Positions 1 through 7,100 of a DNA stretch of 64,000 bases are shown here, one piece after another. The position numbers were made by a program, and so were the translations under genes. The stretch's first letter is position 1. Every line of letters begins with the position of its first letter. The DNA is from Planctellipticum sp942493135. Its GTDB lineage: Bacteria; Planctomycetota; Planctomycetia; Planctomycetales; Planctomycetaceae. The notes beneath the pieces were generated by a model, which made no database searches, was not told where the DNA came from, and worked only from the letters and a program-made list of their open reading frames with translations. Location: positions 7,502,001 through 7,566,000 of the forward strand of contig OW818684.1 of the NCBI GenBank assembly GCA_942493135.1, given 5' to 3'.

Positions 1-2
1 TG

Positions 3-401
3 TCATCCGGGGGGGGAGGCTGCGTCGGCGTCTTCGCCGCGGCTGCGAGCATCTTCTGCAAGCGACTCGTACCGCTTGCGGATCTTGGACAGTTCGGCTT
101 CGCCGAGCTCCTCCAGATCGATTAGTGAATTGCTGGCATGTTTGTGAATGCGGATCAACTCATCCAATTTCAACTGGATCGCGATCGTATCCTGGTTCTG
201 CGAAGTCTGGATTAGGAAGACCATCAGAAAAGTCACAATCGTCGTGCTGGTGTTGATGATCAGTTGCCAGGTATCGCTGAAACCCAGGAACGGTCCCGTT
301 GCGAGCCAGAGGACGATAACTCCGGACGCACAGGCGAACGCCTGCGGTGATCCTGCAACCTGCGATGCTCGTTTGGCAATGCGGGAAAACCAGTTTTCCA
401 T
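3..401 (-). CDS. Low-affinity iron permease family membrane protein
   Basis: A 132-residue protein with two predicted membrane helices (about residues 22-41 and 45-66) and a charged cytoplasmic tail rich in Lys, Glu and Arg. The helix pair and the following SQNQDTIAIQLKLDELIR stretch are typical of the small bacterial 'low affinity iron permease' family (PF04120). Iron transport has not been shown for most bacterial members, so the substrate is uncertain. I chose the ATG at 401 because AGAAGG lies 8 nt upstream; a GTG three codons earlier is possible. The gene stands alone at the left edge, and its stop codon is the first in-frame stop in the window. Confidence 0.8.
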   Translation of the reverse strand: MENWFSRIAKRASQVAGSPQAFACASGVIVLWLATGPFLGFSDTWQLIINTSTTIVTFLMVFLIQTSQNQDTIAIQLKLDELIRIHKHASNSLIDLEELGEAELSKIRKRYESLAEDARSRGEDADAASPPG

Positions 402-1137
402 GAAGTGCACCTTCTCAACGGCTTCCGGCAGTCATTCGATTGCGAAGCGGGAGACTCGAAGATTCGAATGCTCCGTGCCTGATGTCGCCCACGGCTGATC
501 GCCGACAATGCGTGAGAAATCGAGCGCTGGCCGGAGCCGGGTACGGTCTTCGGAGTGGCCGAGATCAGTATCAGCCGACGGCAGGATTCGTTGTCCCGTT
601 TGCAGATTACGCGGATCAGGAAATCGGCAGGCCCGATTCGGGTCGTAGCGACGCGCTGCGGCTGCGGACGATCGGAAGAAATCAACGTCCATGAAACCGT
701 GCGTCTGCTAACCGCGTCCAAAAGATTGCGGATGCATGCCGCGCATTTCAAGCCATGCCAGGTCGCGCCCCTCCGTAAGCGGCTGCAACTCCAACCGGCT
801 GAATCGGCTCGGCTCTTCGCCATCCTGGTCCGGTCTCCGGCGACTCGTGAGAGGGGACCGCATCGACCGCTGTGGTCGCTCGGCGGCTCACCATCGCTCC
901 CCTCCGAGGTGATCGAGAAGTGGGTGCTGGAGTTCCGGCCGCAATTGTCAGCAGCCGGATTCAATCCTCTCCAGCCGATTGACGTCTCGAATCGCGGGGA
1001 GAGCAATTGCCGTCGGAAAATGCTTTTCTGACTGCGGTCGGGGCCCCTTCGCAGAACGGCCGGCGCTCATCGAGCCAAAAAAAAAAGCCGCGGCGCCGCT
1101 TTCTCAACGGACGGTCCCGGAACGGCCGGCGGTTGAA
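402..1137. other. Intergenic region, no supported gene
   Basis: About 735 bases between the iron-permease-like gene and the sulfotransferase gene. Open frames occur on both strands, but none shows a recognisable domain, a signal peptide or a convincing ribosome binding site. The only structured element I see is the T-rich run listed separately near 1077-1106. Confidence 0.5.
1077..1106 (-). terminator. Possible intrinsic terminator after the sulfotransferase operon
   Basis: Read on the minus strand, a GC-rich block containing the self-complementary GCGGCGCCGC is followed directly by about ten T residues. It lies about 30 nt downstream of the sulfotransferase stop codon, where a terminator for the five-gene operon would be expected. 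The stem is short, so only the U tract and position support the call. Confidence 0.4.
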
Positions 1138-1740
1138 TCAGTTTTCAATCTTGCCCGCGAGACTCTCGTTCGTGCTGCGATTCCGGTACAGGGCCGGGTC
1201 GATCGCCTGCAGCATCTGCTCGGTCGACGGACGGCCGTCGAGAAACTCGGCGACGCGACGGACCTCCGTCTCCGCATCGCTCAGCACACGGTTGTAGCTG
1301 ACGCTGAGGGTCCGCATGTGCCGTTGCTGGGGCAGCCAGCGGGTGAGGCGTTCCAGATGGATGTTGAACGATTTCCACATCGAGTCCGCAGGCGCCGCGG
1401 GACGATTGAGCCGTCGCAGCATCTTCTCCTGCGACTCCAGCACTTCGTCCAGTTCCCGTTCCATGAAGACGATTCGATACTGCTCCGTCGACGGAAGGTC
1501 GTACAGCAGCGACGAAACCATCTTCACGACCTTGCCCCGCGCGGCGGGGAGCCACGAGGGATCTTCCTTCGTCTTCTTGACTCGTTCGAATTCGAAATAA
1601 CCGCGCGGGTTGTCGGTGTCGGCGGTACGGATTTCGTCAGTGACGACGGGGAGGCCGCCGCGATGCAGCATCTGCATCATCAGCGACGTCCCCGAACGGG
1701 GCAGACCGGATACGATGATGATTTCGGAGTCCAGCGACAT
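1138..1740 (-). CDS. Sulfotransferase family protein (PAPS-type P-loop)
   Basis: A 200-residue protein with the 5'-phosphosulfate-binding loop SGLPRSGTSLM at residues 11-21, the hallmark of PAPS-dependent sulfotransferases. A downstream block around MERELDEVLESQ (about residues 92-103) fits the region leading to the 3'-phosphate site. The acceptor cannot be inferred. It is the last gene of a tight five-gene minus-strand operon, starting 28 nt after the membrane-protein stop codon. The ATG at 1740 is preferred over an in-frame TTG at 1767, because the phosphosulfate loop then sits at the usual distance from the N terminus. It probably modifies the same glycan or lipid on which the two upstream phosphodiesterases act; that link is inference. 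Confidence 0.85.
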   Translation of the reverse strand: MSLDSEIIIVSGLPRSGTSLMMQMLHRGGLPVVTDEIRTADTDNPRGYFEFERVKKTKEDPSWLPAARGKVVKMVSSLLYDLPSTEQYRIVFMERELDEVLESQEKMLRRLNRPAAPADSMWKSFNIHLERLTRWLPQQRHMRTLSVSYNRVLSDAETEVRRVAEFLDGRPSTEQMLQAIDPALYRNRSTNESLAGKIEN

Positions 1741-1767
1741 AGGTCGGTCTCGCGTTCCAGCATTCAA

Positions 1768-2604
1768 TCAGATCTTGACGTTCAACAGCGGCCGAGCAGC
1801 GAATCCCGCCGCCATCGAAACCAGAAACCAGTAGACCAGCCACGAATGGCTGCCCGACGTCCAGGACAAACGTTCGGGAAAATCGACTTCGATCGACTGC
1901 ACCAGCGACTCGGCCGGGAAGGGCGTCTCGTGGGGATGGAGCAGGACATCCGTCAGGTTCCAGCCAGGGCGTTTCAGGCTCGTCGGCAGGAAACCGTCGC
2001 CGACGGCAAGTTGCTTCGTGACGGTCTCGTCGTCGACCATAAAGGCGAGATCGTGAATCCCCGGTTCACCCGCAACGATGTTCCAGCAGATGAGACGCTT
2101 GCCGGGGACGCGGACCGGGCCGGCGCCCAGTGCGATGCCGGGAGCCTCCTGCAGACGGACTTCGGGAATCGGCTGTCCGTCGCGGTTCGCCAGGTGCAGC
2201 GTGACCACGGCCTCTTCGCCGACGGCGAGCGGACGGGCCTGGTACCACAGAGAGAGCTGCCCGAGGAGCAGGCACATCGGCGCCAGCATGACGAGCATCG
2301 GCACGAAGGAGAGCGTGAGCAGGCGAACGGCTCCTAGCAGCAGTTGGCCTTGGCAGCGCAGTCCCACGCGCAGGTCGTCTTTGAACAGCGACAGCGCCAG
2401 CAGGTTGGCGCGGATGCGATTGCGCGTGCGCTGAATCGCGCTCTGGTTCGAGGTGTGTTTGAAGACGTAGAGCATCGCAATCCCGGTCGCGACGGCGATC
2501 GCGGTGGCCGACAGCCAACCGGGGAGCCACGCCACCGGTGCGAGTGCGACGCTTGCGATGCCGCCGGCCAGCGCATTCAGCCAGACGACCAGTTGCGTAA
2601 GCAT
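1768..2604 (-). CDS. Conserved membrane protein of the phosphodiesterase/sulfotransferase operon
   Basis: A 278-residue protein of unrecognised family. Hydrophobic segments lie near residues 5-27 and 30-48, a longer one at about 90-120, and one at the C terminus (about 255-272). Between the second and third is a basic amphipathic stretch (IQRTRNRIRANLL... LFKDDLRVGLR) likely to face the cytoplasm. Between the third and last is a beta-rich region of about 130 residues, probably extracytoplasmic. The ATG at 2604 lies 4 nt after the stop of the small RHH-like gene, so the two are probably translationally coupled. An anchoring or channel role for the operon's enzymes is only inference. Confidence 0.7.
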   Translation of the reverse strand: MLTQLVVWLNALAGGIASVALAPVAWLPGWLSATAIAVATGIAMLYVFKHTSNQSAIQRTRNRIRANLLALSLFKDDLRVGLRCQGQLLLGAVRLLTLSFVPMLVMLAPMCLLLGQLSLWYQARPLAVGEEAVVTLHLANRDGQPIPEVRLQEAPGIALGAGPVRVPGKRLICWNIVAGEPGIHDLAFMVDDETVTKQLAVGDGFLPTSLKRPGWNLTDVLLHPHETPFPAESLVQSIEVDFPERLSWTSGSHSWLVYWFLVSMAAGFAARPLLNVKI

Positions 2605-2608
2605 GACT

Positions 2609-2794
2609 TTACTCGATGTAGCCCAGGCCGCGCAGTTGATCGGCGACTTGCCGCTCGGCGTCTTCCTCGCCAAGTCGCTTGAGTTCATTCTCGATCGCCG
2701 TGGCGATCAGCTCGTCGACGCTGCTGTAGCCGGCTTTCGTCGCCGCCTGCCTGGCCCGTTCGTACAGATTCGAATCAATTCCCACCTTCGTCAT
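2609..2794 (-). CDS. 61-aa ribbon-helix-helix-like protein ending in an LGYIE peptide
   Basis: A very small protein with a start (KVGIDSNLYERA) and two helices (residues about 9-22 and 25-43) laid out like a CopG/Arc ribbon-helix-helix fold. A charged linker follows, then a C-terminal peptide QLRGLGYIE. AAGGGA lies 7 nt before the ATG. The gene is 18 nt downstream of one phosphodiesterase gene and 4 nt upstream of the membrane-protein gene, so it is part of the operon. RHH proteins usually bind DNA as dimers, so operon autoregulation is possible. The terminal LGYI peptide recurs in two other proteins of the window and instead suggests a docking role. Neither role is proven. Confidence 0.75.
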   Translation of the reverse strand: MTKVGIDSNLYERARQAATKAGYSSVDELIATAIENELKRLGEEDAERQVADQLRGLGYIE

Positions 2795-2812
2795 GCGCGT
2801 TCCCTTCGGGGT

Positions 2813-4861
2813 TCAAGTCTGAAACAGGCTGCGACCGGTCATCGTGGCGGGGGTCGGCAGGCCGAACTCGTTCAAGATCGACGGCGCAATGTCCACCAGC
2901 GACGGGTCCGAGGAGGCCAGCGATTTATTGCAGCAGAGGATGCCGGGGACTTCCAGCGCGTCGGCGCAGTGGTCGGCGCTCCAGGCCGCAGTGTTGTCGA
3001 GCAGCACGTCGGGGGTCAGTTCGCCGAGGCACGTTTCCCACGACGCCCGGTAGCCCCGCGCATAGCCGATGATCAGGTCGGGCGCCAGCGAGGTCGCTTC
3101 GCCCGAGTAGATTTCGCTCGCCCGATAGACATTGCGGATGACCTTCTCACCGTTGAAGTCACGGACAGCCCGCAGGCGGGCGATCAGTTGCTTCGTCAAC
3201 TGTTCCTGCTCTTCGCCCGGTTCGACGACGCCATCCCGTTCCCGGCCCTTCAGATTCAAGTAAAGGCCGTTGATTCCCAGGCCGTAGGCGCGGGTCCGGG
3301 ACCAGTCGACATCGGTCAGAATCGAGGTGCATTCGCGGGGATTCAGGTAGCCGAAGTCGCGCAGCCAGGAATTCACGTTGAACTGCCGGCCGAAGTTGGC
3401 GAATCCGTGATCGCTCATGACAAACACGGTCGCCTTGCCGCCGTAGCGGTCGTGAATGTCGCCGATGATGCCGTCGAGCCGCCGATAGAGATCCTTGACG
3501 TACTGGTAGCGACTGAGAGCTTCCGGAGCCGATCGGGAAGGATGCTGGGGATTCTCTTCGGCATTCCACCAGAACATGTGCGACTGCAGGTCGCTGCTGG
3601 AGAAGTAGAAGAAGAGGAGGCCGTCTTCGTAATTCTGAACGGCGTAGTCGAAGAGATTGAGCCGCTCTTCCAGCACCAGCGTGGCCTGGCGGCGGAACTC
3701 GTCGTCGTCGAACACGCCGTTGGACCGGGCTTTGTGGTCCTCCTGGAATCCGGTCGTGTAGAACAGTCCCAGATCGCGGGAGACGTCTTCGATGAAGCTG
3801 GCCGGTTCCGATACGGGGACGGCTGGGTGAGAGGGGTCGACGTTGATCGGCGTGACGTAGAGCCGGAAGTTGGGGGCGACTTCCTGCAGCAGGAACCGGC
3901 AGATGCCGCCGGCGTGCTGGGTGGGGATCGGAAAGGGCGTCGACAGGGCGAAGTCGAGGCGGGTCCAGCGACTCCACTGGCCCGGCTTCAACACGATCTT
4001 CTGGCCCTGAACCTCCAGCAGCGCCGCGTTCGAGATGCGATCGCGATGGACTTCGAAGTCGACGGTGATCGGGGTCGGATTCTTCAGCAGGCTGTTGTCA
4101 GGGCCGACGAGGCTCGCCCGCGCGGAATCGCCTTCAAATTTGAGTCGCGAACGCCGCCCGCCCCCTTCATCCAAGCCGGCGCTGGGCGAATCTTCGCTGA
4201 AGTACTGATAGGTTCCATAGGTCCCCAACATGTCCGGGGTTCCCATGCCGCTGATGCAGCGATGATGGCCGTATTGCGAGGGGCTGGGGGGATAGTTCGA
4301 CGGCAGGTCGTAGAAGACCGACGTAATTTTCTGTGCGTCGAGGTAGTCCCAGAAGGGGACGCCTTGCCGGCGCAGCACGGTCTCCGGCAGATGGTGGTTG
4401 AACGGCCAGAAATCGAGCTGAAGCTGGTGCTCGCCCAGTTCGAGGAAGCCTTCGCCGGGCAGCGTCTCAGCAGCCGAGAAGAACGGGGCGCACTGCTCGT
4501 GTGGATGCCGGTGGATGAAGTCGAAGATGCCGTGGGATCCCGGCCCGGCTCCGTTGATGAAGTTGGCCCAGGCGACCGGACTCTGCGGCGGAATGCTGGT
4601 CCCCAGGCTGCTGAAACCGCCGGCGGCCGCCATCTTCGTCATGTTCGGCAATTGCCCGGCCGCCATCATGCTGCGGCAGAGACGGGGGTCCATGCCGTCG
4701 ATGCCGATGACGATCACCTTCTTGCCGAGGCTGCGCGAGACGCGATTAACGCTGCCGATCCAGTACGATGCGGCGGCGAGCGTCCCGGCTCCGGCCACGG
4801 CTGCGGCCCCCTTCAGGGCCGCCCGGCGATTGATTCGGGGGGAGGATGCGGGCTCAGTCAT
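2813..4861 (-). CDS. Alkaline-phosphatase-superfamily phosphodiesterase (exported, Tat-type leader)
   Basis: A 682-residue protein of the type I phosphodiesterase/nucleotide pyrophosphatase family. The leader NRRAALKG plus a hydrophobic stretch (residues 11-40) looks like a twin-arginine signal. Metal-site motifs are VIGIDGMDPRL (Asp about 55), MSDHGFANFG (Asp-His) and WSADHCAD (Asp-His). The expected nucleophile region reads PPQSPVAW, so Ser is the likely nucleophile rather than the Thr of classical NPP enzymes. Its start overlaps the stop of the upstream paralogue by 4 nt (ATGA), which fixes the start at 4861. The substrate is unknown; a phosphodiester in a cell-surface glycan or lipid is a reasonable guess given the neighbouring sulfotransferase. 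Confidence 0.88.
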   Translation of the reverse strand: MTEPASSPRINRRAALKGAAAVAGAGTLAAASYWIGSVNRVSRSLGKKVIVIGIDGMDPRLCRSMMAAGQLPNMTKMAAAGGFSSLGTSIPPQSPVAWANFINGAGPGSHGIFDFIHRHPHEQCAPFFSAAETLPGEGFLELGEHQLQLDFWPFNHHLPETVLRRQGVPFWDYLDAQKITSVFYDLPSNYPPSPSQYGHHRCISGMGTPDMLGTYGTYQYFSEDSPSAGLDEGGGRRSRLKFEGDSARASLVGPDNSLLKNPTPITVDFEVHRDRISNAALLEVQGQKIVLKPGQWSRWTRLDFALSTPFPIPTQHAGGICRFLLQEVAPNFRLYVTPINVDPSHPAVPVSEPASFIEDVSRDLGLFYTTGFQEDHKARSNGVFDDDEFRRQATLVLEERLNLFDYAVQNYEDGLLFFYFSSSDLQSHMFWWNAEENPQHPSRSAPEALSRYQYVKDLYRRLDGIIGDIHDRYGGKATVFVMSDHGFANFGRQFNVNSWLRDFGYLNPRECTSILTDVDWSRTRAYGLGINGLYLNLKGRERDGVVEPGEEQEQLTKQLIARLRAVRDFNGEKVIRNVYRASEIYSGEATSLAPDLIIGYARGYRASWETCLGELTPDVLLDNTAAWSADHCADALEVPGILCCNKSLASSDPSLVDIAPSILNEFGLPTPATMTGRSLFQT

Positions 4862-6993
4862 GCCACTTGCACCTCCACGTCGGTTGGCTGCGAAGCCGGA
4901 GTTTCCGATGCCGGTCGTTTTTCGCCGACTGCGATTGGCTTGCCGTCCATGTAATCGGGAATCGGGCAGCCGAACAGTTCGAGCACTGTGGGAGCCAGAT
5001 CGAGCAGCCGCGGCGTCGCCGAGGTGATTTCGTGATTGCAGAACAGGACGCCCGGCACCACGGAGGGATCGACGCAATGATCGCCGCTCCATGCCTTCGT
5101 ATTGTCGTGAAAGACGTGCCGACTGGTCCGGCCGACGGCGGCGTCCCACGAAACTCGATAGCCGCTGGCGTAGCCAACAATCAGATCCGGCGCGTTTTCC
5201 TTGTACGGTCCGCGATAGGCTTTGACGGCCTGATAGACCCGCTTGATGGCGGGGGAGTCCGTTTGCGGATCGACGAGTTGTCCGAGGCGGCTGGCGATTT
5301 CGTCTCGGAGCGCCTCGGCGTCGTCGCCCGGCTCGACGATCCCCTGTTCGAACTTCCCGCGCAGATTCACAAAGATGCCTGTCAAACCGATGGCAAAGGC
5401 GCGCGTCCGGGACCAGTCGACGCCGGCGAGGTAATCCTTCCCCCGTTCTGCGTCATTGACCACGAGGTAGCCGTTCTCTTCCAGCCAGCGATTGAGATCG
5501 ATTCCCCGGCGGAACGTGTTGAAGCCGTGGTCGGACAGCACCATCAGCAGCGTCCCGTCGTCGCTGCAGCGCTGCATTGTCCGGCCGACGAGGCGATCCA
5601 TCCGCACGTAGAGATCCTCGATCGCGTTCTGGAATTTCTCCGGAACGTGGGCCGGCCGGGCCGGATGAGCATCGTCGTGGTACCGCCAGAACATGTGCTG
5701 CATGCGATCGGTGCCGTCGAACACGCAGACGCACAGCCCGCTGGACACCTTGTCGAGACCGTCGAAGAACATCTCTTCCCGTTCGCGGTCGATATCGGTG
5801 CACTGTCGGAGAAAGTGTTCGTCTTCGAGCACTTCTTCGCTGAGCCCCCAGGTGTCTTCGGCCAGTCCCAGAGTGGCATACGGTCCCTGCCGCTTCGCGA
5901 GATAGATGGGATAGACGGCGGGATAGCCGATCGCCATCGCCGGGTTTTCCGGGTCGATATTGATCGGCGTGACGTACAAGTCGAACTGGGGCGCCGTACT
6001 CAGCAGCATGAAGCGGCAGACCCCGCAGATCGAGGCGCCCCAGCCGACCCGGAACCGTACCGGGATCCAGTCGGTGTATTCGCCGCGCTGCAGCCGGTAC
6101 TTCGAGCCGCCGATCGTGAGCGTGGCCGTCTCGACGCCGTCGATCCGGACCGTGAACGGCAGCTTCAGCGGTCCTTGATCGGATTGCGACGGGTGAGGCG
6201 GTCCGAGCAACTCGCCGTCGACGCGATTGCCGTCGACGCGGATATGGTGCACTTCACCGCCGGTCTTGACGCCGTCCTCGCGGGCACGTGATGTATATTG
6301 CGAAAACGTCCCCTGGGTGCCCCGCAAATCCGGAACGCACATCGCCGAGAGCTGGACGCCGTGGAGCTTCTCCGGCGGAAACGTGATCGGGACGCGAATG
6401 ATGCAGTTGAAGATGCCGTAGTCGCTGAGGATGCCCCAGAACGGACGACTCTTGCGGAGCATGCGGACGTCGGGAGCGCGGAGCTTCAGCCGGAACGGAC
6501 CGAATCCGACGGACCGGCTCCCTTCGCGAATCTCGACCGAACTCAACTTGGGCTGATACGTTCGCTCGTCCGGCGTCAGAAAGTCAAAGATGTTGTGTTT
6601 GCCGGGGTTGACGCCGGTCTGGAACGTCGACCAGGCGACCGGGGAGATCGGCGGCAGCGTACTGGCCAGCGATTCGAAGCTGCCGCTCTGCTGCAGCGCC
6701 GCAAGGTTGGGAAGCTTGCCTTCGTCGAGAAGTTTTCGCGTCAGGCCATAATCGAGGCCGTCCAGTCCGAGAATGACGACCCGCCGGAAACGTCGCTGTC
6801 CCGGCGGATGTTTCTGGAACAGAGCGCGGAGCATCTTGCGGGCCGGCCAAAGCAGTATCATCAGCAGTGCGGAGACAATCGCCAGGAAGACGGTCAGAAA
6901 CGATCCCGCCACGGCAAAGCCGGCGCCCGGACCGATGTACGCAAGGAGTCCGTCAGCCGGCGCCAGCCACTGAGTATGACTCCACATCTCCAT
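4858..6993 (-). CDS. Alkaline-phosphatase-superfamily phosphodiesterase (membrane-anchored paralogue)
   Basis: A 711-residue protein beginning with a hydrophobic anchor (about residues 17-50), then the same catalytic domain as its downstream neighbour. Metal-site motifs are VVILGLDGLDYG (Asp 78), LSDHGFNTF and WSGDHCVD; the nucleophile segment is PPISPVAW (Ser). The two paralogues share block order over almost their full length, which points to an ancient tandem duplication with different membrane attachment. It is the first gene of the five-gene operon, with GGAGCG 6 nt before the ATG at 6993. The substrate is unknown. It could also be described as a nucleotide pyrophosphatase, but nothing in the sequence shows nucleotide specificity. 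Confidence 0.88.
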   Translation of the reverse strand: MEMWSHTQWLAPADGLLAYIGPGAGFAVAGSFLTVFLAIVSALLMILLWPARKMLRALFQKHPPGQRRFRRVVILGLDGLDYGLTRKLLDEGKLPNLAALQQSGSFESLASTLPPISPVAWSTFQTGVNPGKHNIFDFLTPDERTYQPKLSSVEIREGSRSVGFGPFRLKLRAPDVRMLRKSRPFWGILSDYGIFNCIIRVPITFPPEKLHGVQLSAMCVPDLRGTQGTFSQYTSRAREDGVKTGGEVHHIRVDGNRVDGELLGPPHPSQSDQGPLKLPFTVRIDGVETATLTIGGSKYRLQRGEYTDWIPVRFRVGWGASICGVCRFMLLSTAPQFDLYVTPINIDPENPAMAIGYPAVYPIYLAKRQGPYATLGLAEDTWGLSEEVLEDEHFLRQCTDIDREREEMFFDGLDKVSSGLCVCVFDGTDRMQHMFWRYHDDAHPARPAHVPEKFQNAIEDLYVRMDRLVGRTMQRCSDDGTLLMVLSDHGFNTFRRGIDLNRWLEENGYLVVNDAERGKDYLAGVDWSRTRAFAIGLTGIFVNLRGKFEQGIVEPGDDAEALRDEIASRLGQLVDPQTDSPAIKRVYQAVKAYRGPYKENAPDLIVGYASGYRVSWDAAVGRTSRHVFHDNTKAWSGDHCVDPSVVPGVLFCNHEITSATPRLLDLAPTVLELFGCPIPDYMDGKPIAVGEKRPASETPASQPTDVEVQVA

Positions 6994-7100
6994 GAATCGC
7001 TCCAGCTAGAATTGAATTCTGAACCCGGCCAGCAGCGCCCCCGACCCCGGCGGCCGGGGGGCGTCACTCTCAGTCTACAGGGATCCGCCCTCTCGCCGCG

